In this document: one piece after another, positions 35,414 through 44,342 of the stretch
How positions within the stretch are numbered: the stretch's first letter is position 1
Layout of the letters: each line of letters opens with the position of its first letter
Origin: an uncultured Lachnospiraceae bacterium
GTDB taxonomy: Bacteria; Bacillota; Clostridia; Lachnospirales; Lachnospiraceae
Assembly (NCBI GenBank): GCA_902779575.1
Contig: CACZBW010000004.1
Coordinates: 248,001 to 312,000, forward strand
DNA length: 64,000 bases
Direction: 5' to 3'
Position numbers and translations under genes: made by a program
The notes under the pieces: generated by a model
What the model saw: only the letters and a program-made list of their open reading frames with translations
The model's database searches: none
What the model was told of the DNA's origin: nothing

Positions 35414-36223
35414 ATGTTTTGGACCCGTCTGGTCAGCGGGATTGTCCTGCTGGCTGTCGCTATCGTAACGATTGTTCTGAACGGCCCTCTTCTTTTTGCC
35501 GTTCTGCTGTTCATTTCGCTGGTCGGGATGTTTGAGCTCTACCGCGCGACGGGGATACAGAAAAACGGCGTCAATCTTCTGACGGCGGTGTCTTTCGCGG
35601 CCGCGGCCGCCTTCTATATCATGGTTTTCCTGGGACTGAAGGACCTGTATCTGCCCGTACTGATCGCGGGACTGATCGCGGATTTGTTTGTCTATGTATT
35701 CACCTATCCCCGCTATCACGCGGACGAAGTGATGACTGCCTTTTTCGGGATTGCCTATGTGGCGGTCTGCTTAAGCTCGATCTTCCAGATCCGCAATCTC
35801 CCGGGCGGAGAATTCACGGTATGGCTCGTATTTCTCTGCTCCTGGGGAAGCGATACCTTTGCGTACTGCGCCGGAAGACTCTTCGGCAGGCATAAGATGG
35901 CTCCGGAGCTGAGTCCGAAGAAGACCGTGGAGGGAGCGGTCGGCGGCGTGCTGGGATCCGCGGCCGCCGGCATGATCTACGCGGCGTGCATGATTCATTT
36001 TATGCATGCGGAAAATGTCCGGATCCCGGTCTACGGACTGATCTGCGTCTGCGGCGCCCTGATTTCCATGGTCGGAGACCTTGCGGCATCCGCCATCAAG
36101 CGGAATCATGATATCAAGGACTACGGCCGCCTGATTCCCGGGCACGGGGGAATCCTGGACCGCTTTGATTCCGTGATCGCCGCGGCGCCCGGCATCCTTC
36201 TGCTGGCGCTGATTTTCGGATGA
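35414..36223 (+). CDS. cdsA: Phosphatidate cytidylyltransferase (CDP-diacylglycerol synthase)
   Basis: An integral membrane enzyme of 269 residues making CDP-diacylglycerol from phosphatidate and CTP. Several membrane helices are followed by DTFAYCAGRLFGRHKMAPELSPKKTVEG and the signature KDYGRLIPGHGGILDRFDS. AAGGAGACAG precedes the ATG. Confidence 0.95.
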   Translation: MFWTRLVSGIVLLAVAIVTIVLNGPLLFAVLLFISLVGMFELYRATGIQKNGVNLLTAVSFAAAAAFYIMVFLGLKDLYLPVLIAGLIADLFVYVFTYPRYHADEVMTAFFGIAYVAVCLSSIFQIRNLPGGEFTVWLVFLCSWGSDTFAYCAGRLFGRHKMAPELSPKKTVEGAVGGVLGSAAAGMIYAACMIHFMHAENVRIPVYGLICVCGALISMVGDLAASAIKRNHDIKDYGRLIPGHGGILDRFDSVIAAAPGILLLALIFG

Positions 36224-36299
36224 AAGCGGGAAATGCTGATACATGGTTGAGAGTAAGCGAATGAAACAGTGCCTCTTAAAAAGACACGATGAGGATGTT

Positions 36300-37457
36300 A
36301 TGAAAAAAATAGCTATTCTGGGAAGTACCGGTTCAATCGGAACGCAGACCCTGGAAGTGGTCAGGCGCAATCCGGACCTGAAGGTGACCGCCCTTGCCGC
36401 CGGCCGCAATATCCGCCGGCTGGAGGAACAGATCCGGGAGTTCTCGCCGGAATATGTCGCCGTATGGGAAGAAAAGGATGCCCTGAGCCTGCGGGAGCTG
36501 GTGAAGGATACGGGGATCCGTATCGGCTATGGCATGGACGGACTGATCGAGGCTGCCGCCTATAAGGATGCGCAGATCACAGTGACGGCGATCGTCGGCA
36601 TGATCGGGATCCGCCCGACCATCGAGGCGATTAAGGCCGGTAAGGATATCGCCCTGGCCAACAAGGAGACCCTGGTTACGGCGGGACATATTATCATGCC
36701 TCTTGCCAGAAAATGCGGCGTGAAGATCCTGCCGGTTGATTCGGAACATTCCGCGATCTTCCAGTCCCTGAACGGGGAGGAGGGCAGCAGAATCGAGAAG
36801 ATTCTTCTCACCTGCTCCGGAGGCCCCTTCCGCGGTTACACGAAGCAGCAGCTTTCCAAAGTAACCGTAGAGGACGCGCTGCGCCATCCCAACTGGAATA
36901 TGGGCCGCAAGATCACTGTGGACTCTGCTTCCCTGGTAAATAAAGGTCTGGAGGTGATGGAAGCCGGATGGCTCTTCGGCGTTCCGGGCGACCGGATTGA
37001 AGTGGTCGTCCAGCCCCAGAGCATTATCCATTCTGCCGTGCAGTTTACGGACGGAGCCGTGATCGCGCAGCTGGGGACGCCCGATATGCGCCTGCCGATC
37101 CAGTACGCTCTCTTTTATCCGCAGCGCAGGGAAATGGATACGGAGCGGCTTAACCTGTTTCAAATCGGCAGCCTGACATTTGAAAAGCCGGATACGGATA
37201 CCTTCCGCGGACTGACCCTCGCAAGGCGGGCCATGGCGGAGGGGGGCACGATGCCGACAGTCTTCAACGCGGCCAATGAGATTGCCGTGGCGCATTTCCT
37301 TGCCCGCCGGATCGGCTTCCTGGATATTTACCGCCTGATCGAAGAATGCATGGACAGTCACCGGGTGACGGCGGATCCCGATGTGGACCAGATTCTGGAC
37401 GCGGAAAAAGAAGCCGGTGAAAAGATTGCTTCCATGGAGGAAAAAAATCAGATTTGA
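36300..37457 (+). CDS. dxr: 1-deoxy-D-xylulose 5-phosphate reductoisomerase
   Basis: Converts DXP to 2-C-methyl-D-erythritol 4-phosphate with NADPH, the committed step of the MEP isoprenoid pathway that feeds uppS. About 385 residues: GSTGSIGTQTLEV nucleotide-binding loop near residue 7, NKETLVTAGH, VDSEHSAIFQ metal/substrate site, and CSGGPFRG. ATG 36300 is chosen because the family starts MKKIAILGSTGS and GAGG lies just upstream. Its TGA overlaps the TTG start of rseP by four bases. Confidence 0.97.
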   Translation: MKKIAILGSTGSIGTQTLEVVRRNPDLKVTALAAGRNIRRLEEQIREFSPEYVAVWEEKDALSLRELVKDTGIRIGYGMDGLIEAAAYKDAQITVTAIVGMIGIRPTIEAIKAGKDIALANKETLVTAGHIIMPLARKCGVKILPVDSEHSAIFQSLNGEEGSRIEKILLTCSGGPFRGYTKQQLSKVTVEDALRHPNWNMGRKITVDSASLVNKGLEVMEAGWLFGVPGDRIEVVVQPQSIIHSAVQFTDGAVIAQLGTPDMRLPIQYALFYPQRREMDTERLNLFQIGSLTFEKPDTDTFRGLTLARRAMAEGGTMPTVFNAANEIAVAHFLARRIGFLDIYRLIEECMDSHRVTADPDVDQILDAEKEAGEKIASMEEKNQI

Positions 37458-38503
37458 GAATTATTATTGCACTTCTAATATTCAGCGGAATTATATTATT
37501 TCATGAATTCGGGCATTTTCTGCTGGCGAGACTGAATGGCGTGTTTGTAATTGAGTTCTCTCTCGGGATGGGGCCGAGGCTTCTGAGCCATGTAAGCCGG
37601 AAAAGCGGGACAAGATATTCCCTGAAAATTCTGCCTTTCGGAGGTTCCTGCGCCATGCGGGGAGAGGATGACGGGGATATGTCGGAAGGGGCCTTCGGCA
37701 GGGCGAAGGTCTGGCAGCGGCTGCTGATCGTGGCGGCGGGGCCTTTCTTCAATTTTCTGCTTGCCTTCCTGGGCGCGGTGATTATCGTGACCGGCGCGGG
37801 ATATGACGCCCCGTATGCGGAGTATCTGTCGGAAGGATATCCGGCGCAGGAAGCCGGGATGGAGCGGGGAGACCTGATCACTTCCGTCGGAGGGGAGAAG
37901 ATCACCGTCTACAGGGACTTCTCCGGTTATATTTCTCTGCACCAGAAGGATTTTGCCGCCGGGAAACCGGTGACGGTCAGCTGGATCCACGACGGAGAAT
38001 CAAAGAGCGCAGAACTGACAGCCCGGCAGAGTGAGAGCGGAAGATATATCCTGGGTATTACCGGCGGAGTCCGGATCCCGGCGAAAAATCCTGCTCAGGT
38101 GCTGAGATACAGTCTTTATGAGGTGAAATACTGGATCAGTACGACCCTGAACAGTCTCAGGCTTCTGCTTACGGGACGCATCTCCGTTCAGAACGTATCA
38201 GGCCCGGTGGGCGTGGTGCAGATGATCGGCGATACCTATGAGGAGACGAAGAGCGAGGGAGGCTTCTACCTCTTCCTGAATATGATCAATCTTGTGATCC
38301 TGCTCTCCGCCAATCTGGGCGTCATGAACCTGCTTCCCTTCCCGGCCCTTGACGGGGGAAGGATCGTCCTACTTCTGCTGGAAGCGGTGCGGGGAAAGAA
38401 GCTTGGGGAAAATATCGAGGGATATATCAACCTGGCCGGCTTTGCCGTGCTGATGGTCCTGATGGTCCTGATTCTGATCAACGACACGCGGAAAATTCTG
38501 TGA
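37454..38503 (+). CDS. rseP: RseP-type site-2 intramembrane metalloprotease
   Basis: A 349-residue M50 protease. HEFGH (17-21) in the first membrane helix gives the zinc site, and NLLPFPALDGGR near the C-terminus supplies the third ligand Asp. A PDZ domain (about 115-190) lies between. In Gram-positives such enzymes cleave membrane anti-sigma factors and leftover signal peptides. TTG at 37454 overlaps the dxr stop (TTGA), pointing to translational coupling. Confidence 0.95.
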   Translation: MRIIIALLIFSGIILFHEFGHFLLARLNGVFVIEFSLGMGPRLLSHVSRKSGTRYSLKILPFGGSCAMRGEDDGDMSEGAFGRAKVWQRLLIVAAGPFFNFLLAFLGAVIIVTGAGYDAPYAEYLSEGYPAQEAGMERGDLITSVGGEKITVYRDFSGYISLHQKDFAAGKPVTVSWIHDGESKSAELTARQSESGRYILGITGGVRIPAKNPAQVLRYSLYEVKYWISTTLNSLRLLLTGRISVQNVSGPVGVVQMIGDTYEETKSEGGFYLFLNMINLVILLSANLGVMNLLPFPALDGGRIVLLLLEAVRGKKLGENIEGYINLAGFAVLMVLMVLILINDTRKIL

Positions 38504-38583
38504 CAGGCCGCTGCGGTTTACGGCCTGCGCGGAGGGGCCAAAGCGCAGCGATCTGCCGTTTCAGCGGCTGAAATGAGGTTTTT

Positions 38584-39066
38584 ATGACGGATTATGATCT
38601 TCTGACCGCCCAGGCGGAAGCGCTGCTGGAAAGCGAAAGCGGATATCTTCCCTTTCTTTCCAATCTTTCCGCGCTGATAAAGGATTCCATGGAAGATGTG
38701 AACTGGGCCGGTTTTTATCTGCTCAGGGGAGGCTTTCTTGTTGTCGGCCCCTTCCAGGGGCATCCTGCCTGCATCCGCATTGAGATCGGGAAAGGGGTGT
38801 GCGGCACTGCCGTAAAGGAGATGCGGAGCATTCTGGTGAAAGATGTACATGCTTTTCCCGGGCATATCGCCTGCGACGCCGCGTCCGCTTCGGAGATTGT
38901 GGTTCCGCTCCAAGACGCAGATGGAAAGATCCGGGGCGTTCTGGATATCGACAGTCCTTTAAAGGCCCGTTTTACGGAAACGGATCAGGAAGGCCTGGAG
39001 AAACTGTGCGGGCGGCTGAGCGGGAAAATCTGCTGGGAAGCGTCCGGGCCGGATCTCTTTCCCTGA
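38584..39066 (+). CDS. Free methionine-(R)-sulfoxide reductase (GAF domain)
   Basis: A 160-residue GAF-domain protein. Its cysteines at 63, 73 and 97 have the same spacing (10 and 24) as the three active cysteines of E. coli fRMsr, in the expected contexts HPACIRI, KGVCGTA and HIACDA. It reduces free methionine-R-sulfoxide with thioredoxin. DVNWAGFYLL and GVLDIDSP are further family landmarks. It stands 80 bases after rseP and may be the last gene of that run. Confidence 0.92.
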   Translation: MTDYDLLTAQAEALLESESGYLPFLSNLSALIKDSMEDVNWAGFYLLRGGFLVVGPFQGHPACIRIEIGKGVCGTAVKEMRSILVKDVHAFPGHIACDAASASEIVVPLQDADGKIRGVLDIDSPLKARFTETDQEGLEKLCGRLSGKICWEASGPDLFP

Positions 39067-39132
39067 GAGAAGGCTTTCGTCCGGGACTATGTGATTATCG
39101 CCTGCCGGTTATTCATAGCTCGTTTTTCATTG

Positions 39133-39232
39133 CAGGAGCTTCATAACCGCAGTCAAACAGGAGTTTCATGGCAGCAGTCAAACAGGAGTTTCATGGCAGT
39201 GGTCATACAGGAGTTTCATGACCGCAGTCATG
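39133..39232 (+). repeat. 25-bp tandem repeat carrying repeated SD-ATG modules
   Basis: Four copies start at 39133, 39158, 39183 and 39208. Copies two to four each contain CAGGAGTTTCATG, that is a ribosome-binding-site-like AGGAG four bases before an ATG. The period of 25 places the three ATGs (39168, 39193, 39218) in three different frames. The last is in frame with the secreted protein at 39308. Confidence 0.85.
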
Positions 39233-39307
39233 GAGGAATGCGCAGAACAATCCGCTTTTCTTTCACAGGAGCGGACAGGGATAAAGTCAGACAAAGGAGG
39301 GAAATAC

Positions 39308-39958
39308 ATGAAAAAAACAGGTACAAACCGCTTTACAAAAAGAGCGTTCTTCAAAAAGATGACTGCGGCGGCGCTCTGCGCAGTCTGCCTGACGGCAGCT
39401 GTTCCGGCTGTCTGTCAGGCGGGAGGAGCCCGGCAGGATGTCTCCGCAGCTTACAGGAAGGAGTCGGCGCTTCCTGCCTTCAAATACACGGGGAATAAGA
39501 AAGAACTCGCGGTGATCTGCGAGTACCTTCTGGAAAAGAAGGCACCCCTCTATAAGGATGCGGACGTCTTCATCCCTGCACCGGTGATTTTCGGAATACG
39601 CGAAAAAGGCGGAGAGACGCTTGTGTTCGGCAATTTCTGGATCTTCGGCTACGATCTTTCCGGCGCTACGCTGATCTGCGAAAGCGGCGGCGCGATGCCT
39701 GCCTGCTTCCATCTGGCGAAGGACGGGGACAGCTATAAGGTCACAAAAGTCGAACAGGCGGAAGACGGCGCGGGATTTACGGACAGCATTGAGAAGATGA
39801 CAAAGGGGTATAAGAAGATCCGGAAAAAAATGCTTGTCTCCAATGAGAAAAAGGAAAAGCAGGTTCGCAGAAACTGGATCAGAAATTATGTTCAGGCGAA
39901 CAATCTTGCAGTCACTGCCTATAAGGACTACGGATGGGATCCGGTATCTGTTCGATAA
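39308..39958 (+). CDS. Secreted protein of unknown function
   Basis: About 216 residues. A basic N-terminus (KKTGTNRFTKRAFFKK) and hydrophobic AAALCAVCLTAAVPAVCQAGG form a signal peptide. The mature part is a small mixed domain with VICEYLLEKKAPLYKDADVFIPAPVI and a Lys-rich C-terminal half. I recognise no family. ATG 39308 has an excellent AAAGGAGGG site. An in-frame ATG at 39218, in the last 25-bp repeat, would add 30 residues ahead of the signal peptide and is less likely. Confidence 0.75.
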   Translation: MKKTGTNRFTKRAFFKKMTAAALCAVCLTAAVPAVCQAGGARQDVSAAYRKESALPAFKYTGNKKELAVICEYLLEKKAPLYKDADVFIPAPVIFGIREKGGETLVFGNFWIFGYDLSGATLICESGGAMPACFHLAKDGDSYKVTKVEQAEDGAGFTDSIEKMTKGYKKIRKKMLVSNEKKEKQVRRNWIRNYVQANNLAVTAYKDYGWDPVSVR

Positions 39959-40071
39959 TGCCGGGAAACGCTGCTTAACGAAGCGGATCAGGGAAAACGG
40001 CAGCATCAGGATTTTCCTGAAAATTGCCGCCATGCCGCTTTTCTGGCAGATGGGGAAAGAATAAAGTGAGA

Positions 40072-40107
40072 ATGGTCCGGTGCGCAGAGCCGGGCCATCT
40101 CTGTTTT
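40072..40107 (+). terminator. Terminator after the secreted protein gene
   Basis: Nine-base stem ATGGTCCGG / CCGGGCCAT with one wobble pair, followed by CTCTGTTTTC. It lies within the 587-base gap before recA. Confidence 0.65.
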
Positions 40108-40198
40108 CAACAAAAGACCAGACTCGCTTTACCTGCCTGACGATCGGATCAGCAGACCAAATGTCACACATTAGTATAGTGCATATGCAAATATAAAG

Positions 40199-40226
40199 TT
40201 GACATCCGGAAAAGTATGCCTATAAT
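40199..40226 (+). promoter_or_regulatory. Upstream promoter in the recA leader region
   Basis: Consensus TTGACA (40199-40204), 16-base spacer, TATAAT (40221-40226), about 320 bases before recA. It gives recA a possible second, SOS-independent promoter, or it drives a short untranslated RNA. No ORF with a ribosome binding site was seen between it and the proximal promoter. Confidence 0.55.
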
Positions 40227-40401
40227 GAAATCATCACATCTTTGTTCCGGCAGTTCTGCCAGTTTCTTCATTTTGTGTTCTTTCTGTCCGGCTGCAGCAC
40301 AGCGGCCTGTCTGTCTTCTGATCTGTTCACAGTCCCGCCCCGCAGGGCTGCTGTGATTCAAGGCTCTCTGCACAGGATCCGACATTTTCTCATTTTTCCG
40401 C

Positions 40402-40430
40402 TTGACAGTGGGGTCCGTTTCGCTTACTAT
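40402..40430 (+). promoter_or_regulatory. recA promoter
   Basis: TTGACA (40402-40407), 17-base spacer, TACTAT (40425-40430). The LexA box follows directly downstream. Confidence 0.8.
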
Positions 40431-40436
40431 AAGAGT

Positions 40437-40450
40437 CGAACATTCGTTCG
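40437..40450 (+). promoter_or_regulatory. LexA (SOS) operator of recA
   Basis: CGAACATTCGTTCG matches the Gram-positive LexA/DinR box CGAAC-N4-GTTCG perfectly. It lies at the expected transcription start, where bound LexA would block recA until DNA damage. Confidence 0.93.
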
Positions 40451-40545
40451 CATAACGCGAAGGGACATACAGAAGAGCAGATCCGTAAAAAGAAGAATTC
40501 GGAACAGGACTGGCCGGATCAGATTTTCCGGAGGAGGTAGAAGAT

Positions 40546-41694
40546 ATGGCAAGAAAAACAGCTGGTGAAGCAGTACAGGCGCCTGAAAAGCAGAATTCAG
40601 ACAAGCTGCGCGCGCTGGATGCGGCACTGAGCCAGATTGAGAAGCAGTACGGCAAGGGCGCGGTCATGCGTCTTGGCGAGAACAGTACGAATATGAACGT
40701 GGAGACGGTTCCCACCGGATCTCTGAGCCTTGACATCGCGCTCGGACAGGGCGGCATTCCCAAGGGACGCATCGTGGAGATCTACGGACCGGAATCTTCC
40801 GGTAAGACGACGGTTGCCCTTCATATGGTGGCTGAGGTTCAGAAAAGAGGCGGAATCGCGGGCTTCATCGATGCCGAGCATGCACTGGATCCGGTCTATG
40901 CGAAGAACATCGGAGTAGATATTGACAATCTGTATATTTCGCAGCCGGATAACGGTGAACAGGCGCTGGAGATCTGCGAAACCATGGTCCGCTCGGGCGC
41001 GGTGGATATCATCATCGTGGATTCCGTGGCAGCCCTGGTTCCGAAGGCGGAGATCGACGGCGATATGGGCGATTCCCATGTAGGGCTTCAGGCAAGGCTC
41101 ATGAGCCAGGCGCTCAGAAAACTGACCGGCGTGATCAGCAAGACCAACTGCAGCGTTATTTTCATCAACCAGCTCCGTGAAAAGGTCGGCGTCATGTTCG
41201 GGAATCCGGAGACAACGACGGGCGGCCGCGCTCTGAAGTTCTATTCGTCGGTCCGTCTCGACGTCAGGAGGATTGAATCGATCCGCCAGCAGGGAGAAGT
41301 GATCGGGAACCGCACCAGGATCAAAGTGGTCAAGAACAAGATCGCTCCGCCGTTTAAGGAGGCCGAGTTTGATATCATGTTCGGGAAAGGCATCTCCAGA
41401 GAAGGAGACGTCCTGGATCTGGCTGCCAATCTCGGCGTTATCGTCAAGAGCGGTGCCTGGTACGCGTATGAAGGCAGCAAGATCGGGCAGGGGCGTGAGA
41501 ACGCCAAGCTGTATCTTGCGGAGAATCCCGATGTCATGAACGAAGTGATCCACAAGGTCAGAGTTCAGTACGGACTGGATCCGGACGATACAGCGGCTGC
41601 TGAGGAGACGTCAGCCCCGGACGTGCCGGAGAGCGGCTTTGCGGCAGGGGCGGCTGACATGGAGACGGCAGCTTCGCCGGATAAGGATATCTGA
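40546..41694 (+). CDS. recA: Recombinase RecA
   Basis: Strand-exchange ATPase of homologous recombination and SOS co-protease. The 382-residue product has Walker A GPESSGKT (81-88), [10 protein letters not shown] (Walker B region), the DNA-binding loop segment [22 protein letters not shown] and the [10 protein letters not shown]-terminal region. An acidic Ala/Glu/Pro-rich tail closes it. GGAGGTAG precedes the ATG. recX follows 8 bases after the stop. Confidence 0.98.
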   Translation: MARKTAGEAVQAPEKQNSDKLRALDAALSQIEKQYGKGAVMRLGENSTNMNVETVPTGSLSLDIALGQGGIPKGRIVEIYGPESSGKTTVALHMVAEVQKRGGIAGFIDAEHALDPVYAKNIGVDIDNLYISQPDNGEQALEICETMVRSGAVDIIIVDSVAALVPKAEIDGDMGDSHVGLQARLMSQALRKLTGVISKTNCSVIFINQLREKVGVMFGNPETTTGGRALKFYSSVRLDVRRIESIRQQGEVIGNRTRIKVVKNKIAPPFKEAEFDIMFGKGISREGDVLDLAANLGVIVKSGAWYAYEGSKIGQGRENAKLYLAENPDVMNEVIHKVRVQYGLDPDDTAAAEETSAPDVPESGFAAGAADMETAASPDKDI

Positions 41695-41702
41695 AGACGG
41701 GT

Positions 41703-42380
41703 GTGAGAGTAGAAGAACTTAAAAGGATAACGGACCGGAAGTACAGGATTCTGCTGGAGGATGGAAGCTCCTTCGTTCTCTATGCCGGGGAACTCAGAAG
41801 ATTTCATATTGAGGAAGGCGGCATGATCGGGGAGGATATCCTCTCCGGGATTCTGGAGGGAGTCCTGCTGAAGCGGGCGAAACTTCGCTGTATGAACCTG
41901 CTGAAGACGATGGACCGCACAGTATCACAGCTTGCGGCTGTACTGAAAAGGGACGGCTATCCGGATGAGATTATACAGGGCGCGCTGGATTACGTGGCAT
42001 CCTGCCATTATACCGACGACCGGCGCTATGCGGAGAACTATGTCCGCCTGCAGGCCGGAAAGAAGAGCCTGAAGCAGATCCGCTATGATCTTCTGGGAAA
42101 GGGGATTGCCCCCGAACTTGCGGAGCAGGTCCTTGACGAGGCTCCCTCCCTCTGGGAAGGCAGCCCGCCTTTATCAGAGGATGCAGACGGGGAGTACAGT
42201 CCGGACCTGTCCGGAGAAAGCCCGGACCTGTCCGCGATACGGATTCTTATGAGAAAGCGGCGTTTTGATCCGGAATCATCGGATTCTGACCAGCTGCGGC
42301 GCTTTATACAGTATCTGATGAGAAAGGGCTTTTCCCTTACGGATATCCGGAAGGCGCTTGGCAGGGAATTATATAATTAG
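41703..42380 (+). CDS. recX: RecX, RecA modulator
   Basis: A 225-residue all-helical protein that binds and limits RecA filaments. The three-helix repeats are visible in VLKRDGYPDEIIQGALDYV, YTDDRRYAENYVRLQAGKKS, LLGKGIAPELAEQVLDE and FIQYLMRKGFSLTDIRKAL. An acidic insert (about 155-180) interrupts the last repeat. The start is GTG at 41703, eight bases after recA, so translation is probably coupled. A terminator follows. Confidence 0.9.
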   Translation: MRVEELKRITDRKYRILLEDGSSFVLYAGELRRFHIEEGGMIGEDILSGILEGVLLKRAKLRCMNLLKTMDRTVSQLAAVLKRDGYPDEIIQGALDYVASCHYTDDRRYAENYVRLQAGKKSLKQIRYDLLGKGIAPELAEQVLDEAPSLWEGSPPLSEDADGEYSPDLSGESPDLSAIRILMRKRRFDPESSDSDQLRRFIQYLMRKGFSLTDIRKALGRELYN

Positions 42381-42427
42381 AAAACGGCGGCAGAGAGGAT
42401 CTTGTTTCCCTCTGCCGTTTCTGTTTT
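42381..42427 (+). terminator. recA-recX terminator
   Basis: AACGG(CGG)CAGAG pairs with CTCTGCCGTT, with a three-base bulge, followed by TCTGTTTT. Confidence 0.7.
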
Positions 42428-42540
42428 CGGGTCTCCCATAACGGCTGTTTCTGTTCTCAGCTCCCCCATGCCGGCTGTTTCTTTTTCGGCCTTCTCCAAG
42501 CCGGCTGTCTCTGTTAACGGCTCTCTGCATAGCGGACCGG
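42411..42540. repeat. 30-bp tandem repeat downstream of recX
   Basis: Units containing (A/C)CGGCTGTTTCT start at 42441, 42471 and 42501, with diverged copies at 42411 and about 42531. The first overlaps the 3' arm of the recX terminator, suggesting the array grew from it. It occupies most of the 312-base gap before rny. Confidence 0.8.
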
Positions 42541-42610
42541 CTCTGTTTATGCTTCTCCATAAAGCAGGTCCGCACAGCAGCAGGTCCGTACAGCATGCGG
42601 CAGTTCGTCA

Positions 42611-42639
42611 TTGACAGAAACGGGAAAAATCAGTAGAAT
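42611..42639 (+). promoter_or_regulatory. rny promoter
   Basis: TTGACA (42611-42616), 17-base spacer, TAGAAT (42634-42639), about 50 bases before the start codon. Confidence 0.75.
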
Positions 42640-42692
42640 AGTTTTGCTGCAGTTTTTTGCAGCAAAGAATTACATATCTAGGAGGTGCTCCT

Positions 42693-44249
42693 GTGTCGAT
42701 TCCAGTGATTATTCTCATCACTGTTGCAATCACGCTGGCAGTCGCGATCCCTGTTACAGCCCGTATTTCTGTCAATCGTAAGGTTCAGGAAGATAAAGCC
42801 AAGATCGGCAGCGCAGAAGAAAAGGCCAGACAGATCATAGACGATGCACTGAAGTTGTCAGAGACCAAGAAGCGGGAAGCGCTTCTGGAGGCGAAGGAAG
42901 AGTCCCTTAAGATCAAGAATGAGTCTGAGAGGGAAGCGAGAGATCGCCGTCTGGAAGTCCAGCGCCTTGAAAAAAGAGTCTTGTCGAAGGAAGAAGCCGC
43001 CGACAAGAAGGCTGAGTCTCTGGAACGCAGGGAAGCCGGCATTGCAGCAAAAGAAGAAGAGCTGAGAAAGAGACAGTCCGCGGCAGACAAACTGCTTGGA
43101 CAGCGGCAGCAGGAATTGGAACGAATCTCCGGATTGACCTCCGAACAGGCAAAGGAATATCTTTTAAAATCTGTTGAAGACGAAGTAAAGACAGATGCTG
43201 CGAAGCTCTACAAAGAGCTGGATAGCCAGGCCAGAGAAGATGCGGCGAAAAAAGCCAAAGAATATGTGGTCACGGCAATTCAGCGCTGCGCGGCAGACCA
43301 TGTCGCGGAGGCAGCGATTTCAGTCGTTCAGCTGCCCAGTGATGAGATGAAAGGCCGTATTATCGGCCGTGAGGGACGCAATATCCGGGCTATTGAGACC
43401 ATGACCGGAGTGGACCTTATAATTGATGATACCCCGGAAGCTGTAGTTTTATCCAGCTTTGATCCGATTCGAAGAGAAGTGGCCAGGGTTGCCCTGGAAA
43501 AGCTTGTGGTTGACGGCCGGATCCATCCCGCGAGGATCGAGGAGACGGTTGAAAAGGCAAAGAAGGAAGTCGAGAACGAGATCCGTGAAGCAGGTGAGGA
43601 AGCCTGTCTGGAGGTCGGCGTACACGGCATCCATCCGGAACTTGTCAGACTTCTCGGCCGCATGAAGTTCCGTACCAGTTACGGACAGAATGCGCTGAAG
43701 CATTCCATAGAGGTGGCTCACCTGTCTGGTCTTCTGGCTTCAGAAGTGGGCGTGGACGTGCGTATTGCGAAACGCGCAGGCCTGCTTCATGATATCGGCA
43801 AGTCGATCGACCATGAGGTTGAGGGAACCCATGTTCAGATCGGAGCGGATCTGTGCCGGAAGTATAAGGAATCGAATGTCGTTATTAACGCTGTGGAGTC
43901 TCACCATGGCGACGTAGAGCCAGAGTCGCTGATCGCCTGCATCGTTCAGGCTGCCGATACGATTTCGGCGGCGCGTCCGGGCGCGCGCAGGGAGACCCTG
44001 GAGACATATACCAACAGACTGAAACAGTTAGAAGATATTACAAACTCCTTCAAGGGAGTTGAGAAGTCATTTGCCATTCAGGCAGGACGGGAGATTCGTG
44101 TCATGGTAATTCCTGAGCAGATCAGCGATGCGGATATGACATTCCTCGCAAGGGATATCGCAAAGCAGATCGAGTCTGAACTGGAATATCCGGGTCAGGT
44201 GAAAGTCAGTCTCATTCGTGAGTCAAGAGTTGTAGACTATGCGAAGTAA
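42693..44249 (+). CDS. rny: Ribonuclease Y
   Basis: Membrane-tethered endoribonuclease that initiates mRNA decay in many Firmicutes. 518 residues from the GTG at 42693, six bases after AGGAGGT; the frame is open to 42657 but that start has no site. Order: N-terminal membrane helix (about 4-22), long coiled coil (about 25-190), KH domain ([15 protein letters not shown]) and HD domain ([12 protein letters not shown]). The length matches the family. Confidence 0.97.
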   Translation: MSIPVIILITVAITLAVAIPVTARISVNRKVQEDKAKIGSAEEKARQIIDDALKLSETKKREALLEAKEESLKIKNESEREARDRRLEVQRLEKRVLSKEEAADKKAESLERREAGIAAKEEELRKRQSAADKLLGQRQQELERISGLTSEQAKEYLLKSVEDEVKTDAAKLYKELDSQAREDAAKKAKEYVVTAIQRCAADHVAEAAISVVQLPSDEMKGRIIGREGRNIRAIETMTGVDLIIDDTPEAVVLSSFDPIRREVARVALEKLVVDGRIHPARIEETVEKAKKEVENEIREAGEEACLEVGVHGIHPELVRLLGRMKFRTSYGQNALKHSIEVAHLSGLLASEVGVDVRIAKRAGLLHDIGKSIDHEVEGTHVQIGADLCRKYKESNVVINAVESHHGDVEPESLIACIVQAADTISAARPGARRETLETYTNRLKQLEDITNSFKGVEKSFAIQAGREIRVMVIPEQISDADMTFLARDIAKQIESELEYPGQVKVSLIRESRVVDYAK

Positions 44250-44289
44250 TCTGAATCAGCTTAACTGAAACACAAAGAAGAGAAAGTCA

Positions 44290-44320
44290 GGCTGCCGCAT
44301 ATTTTTGCGGCAGCCTTTCT
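44290..44320 (+). terminator. rny terminator
   Basis: Perfect stem GGCTGCCGCA / TGCGGCAGCC around a TATTTT loop, followed by TTTCT. Confidence 0.9.
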
Positions 44321-44342
44321 GATTGTATGGAAAGGCTTTTAA

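Noticed and set aside
40227-40401. Small protein between the two recA promoters
   Set aside because: The open frame is rich in Cys/Phe/Ser, has no plausible start context and resembles no known protein.
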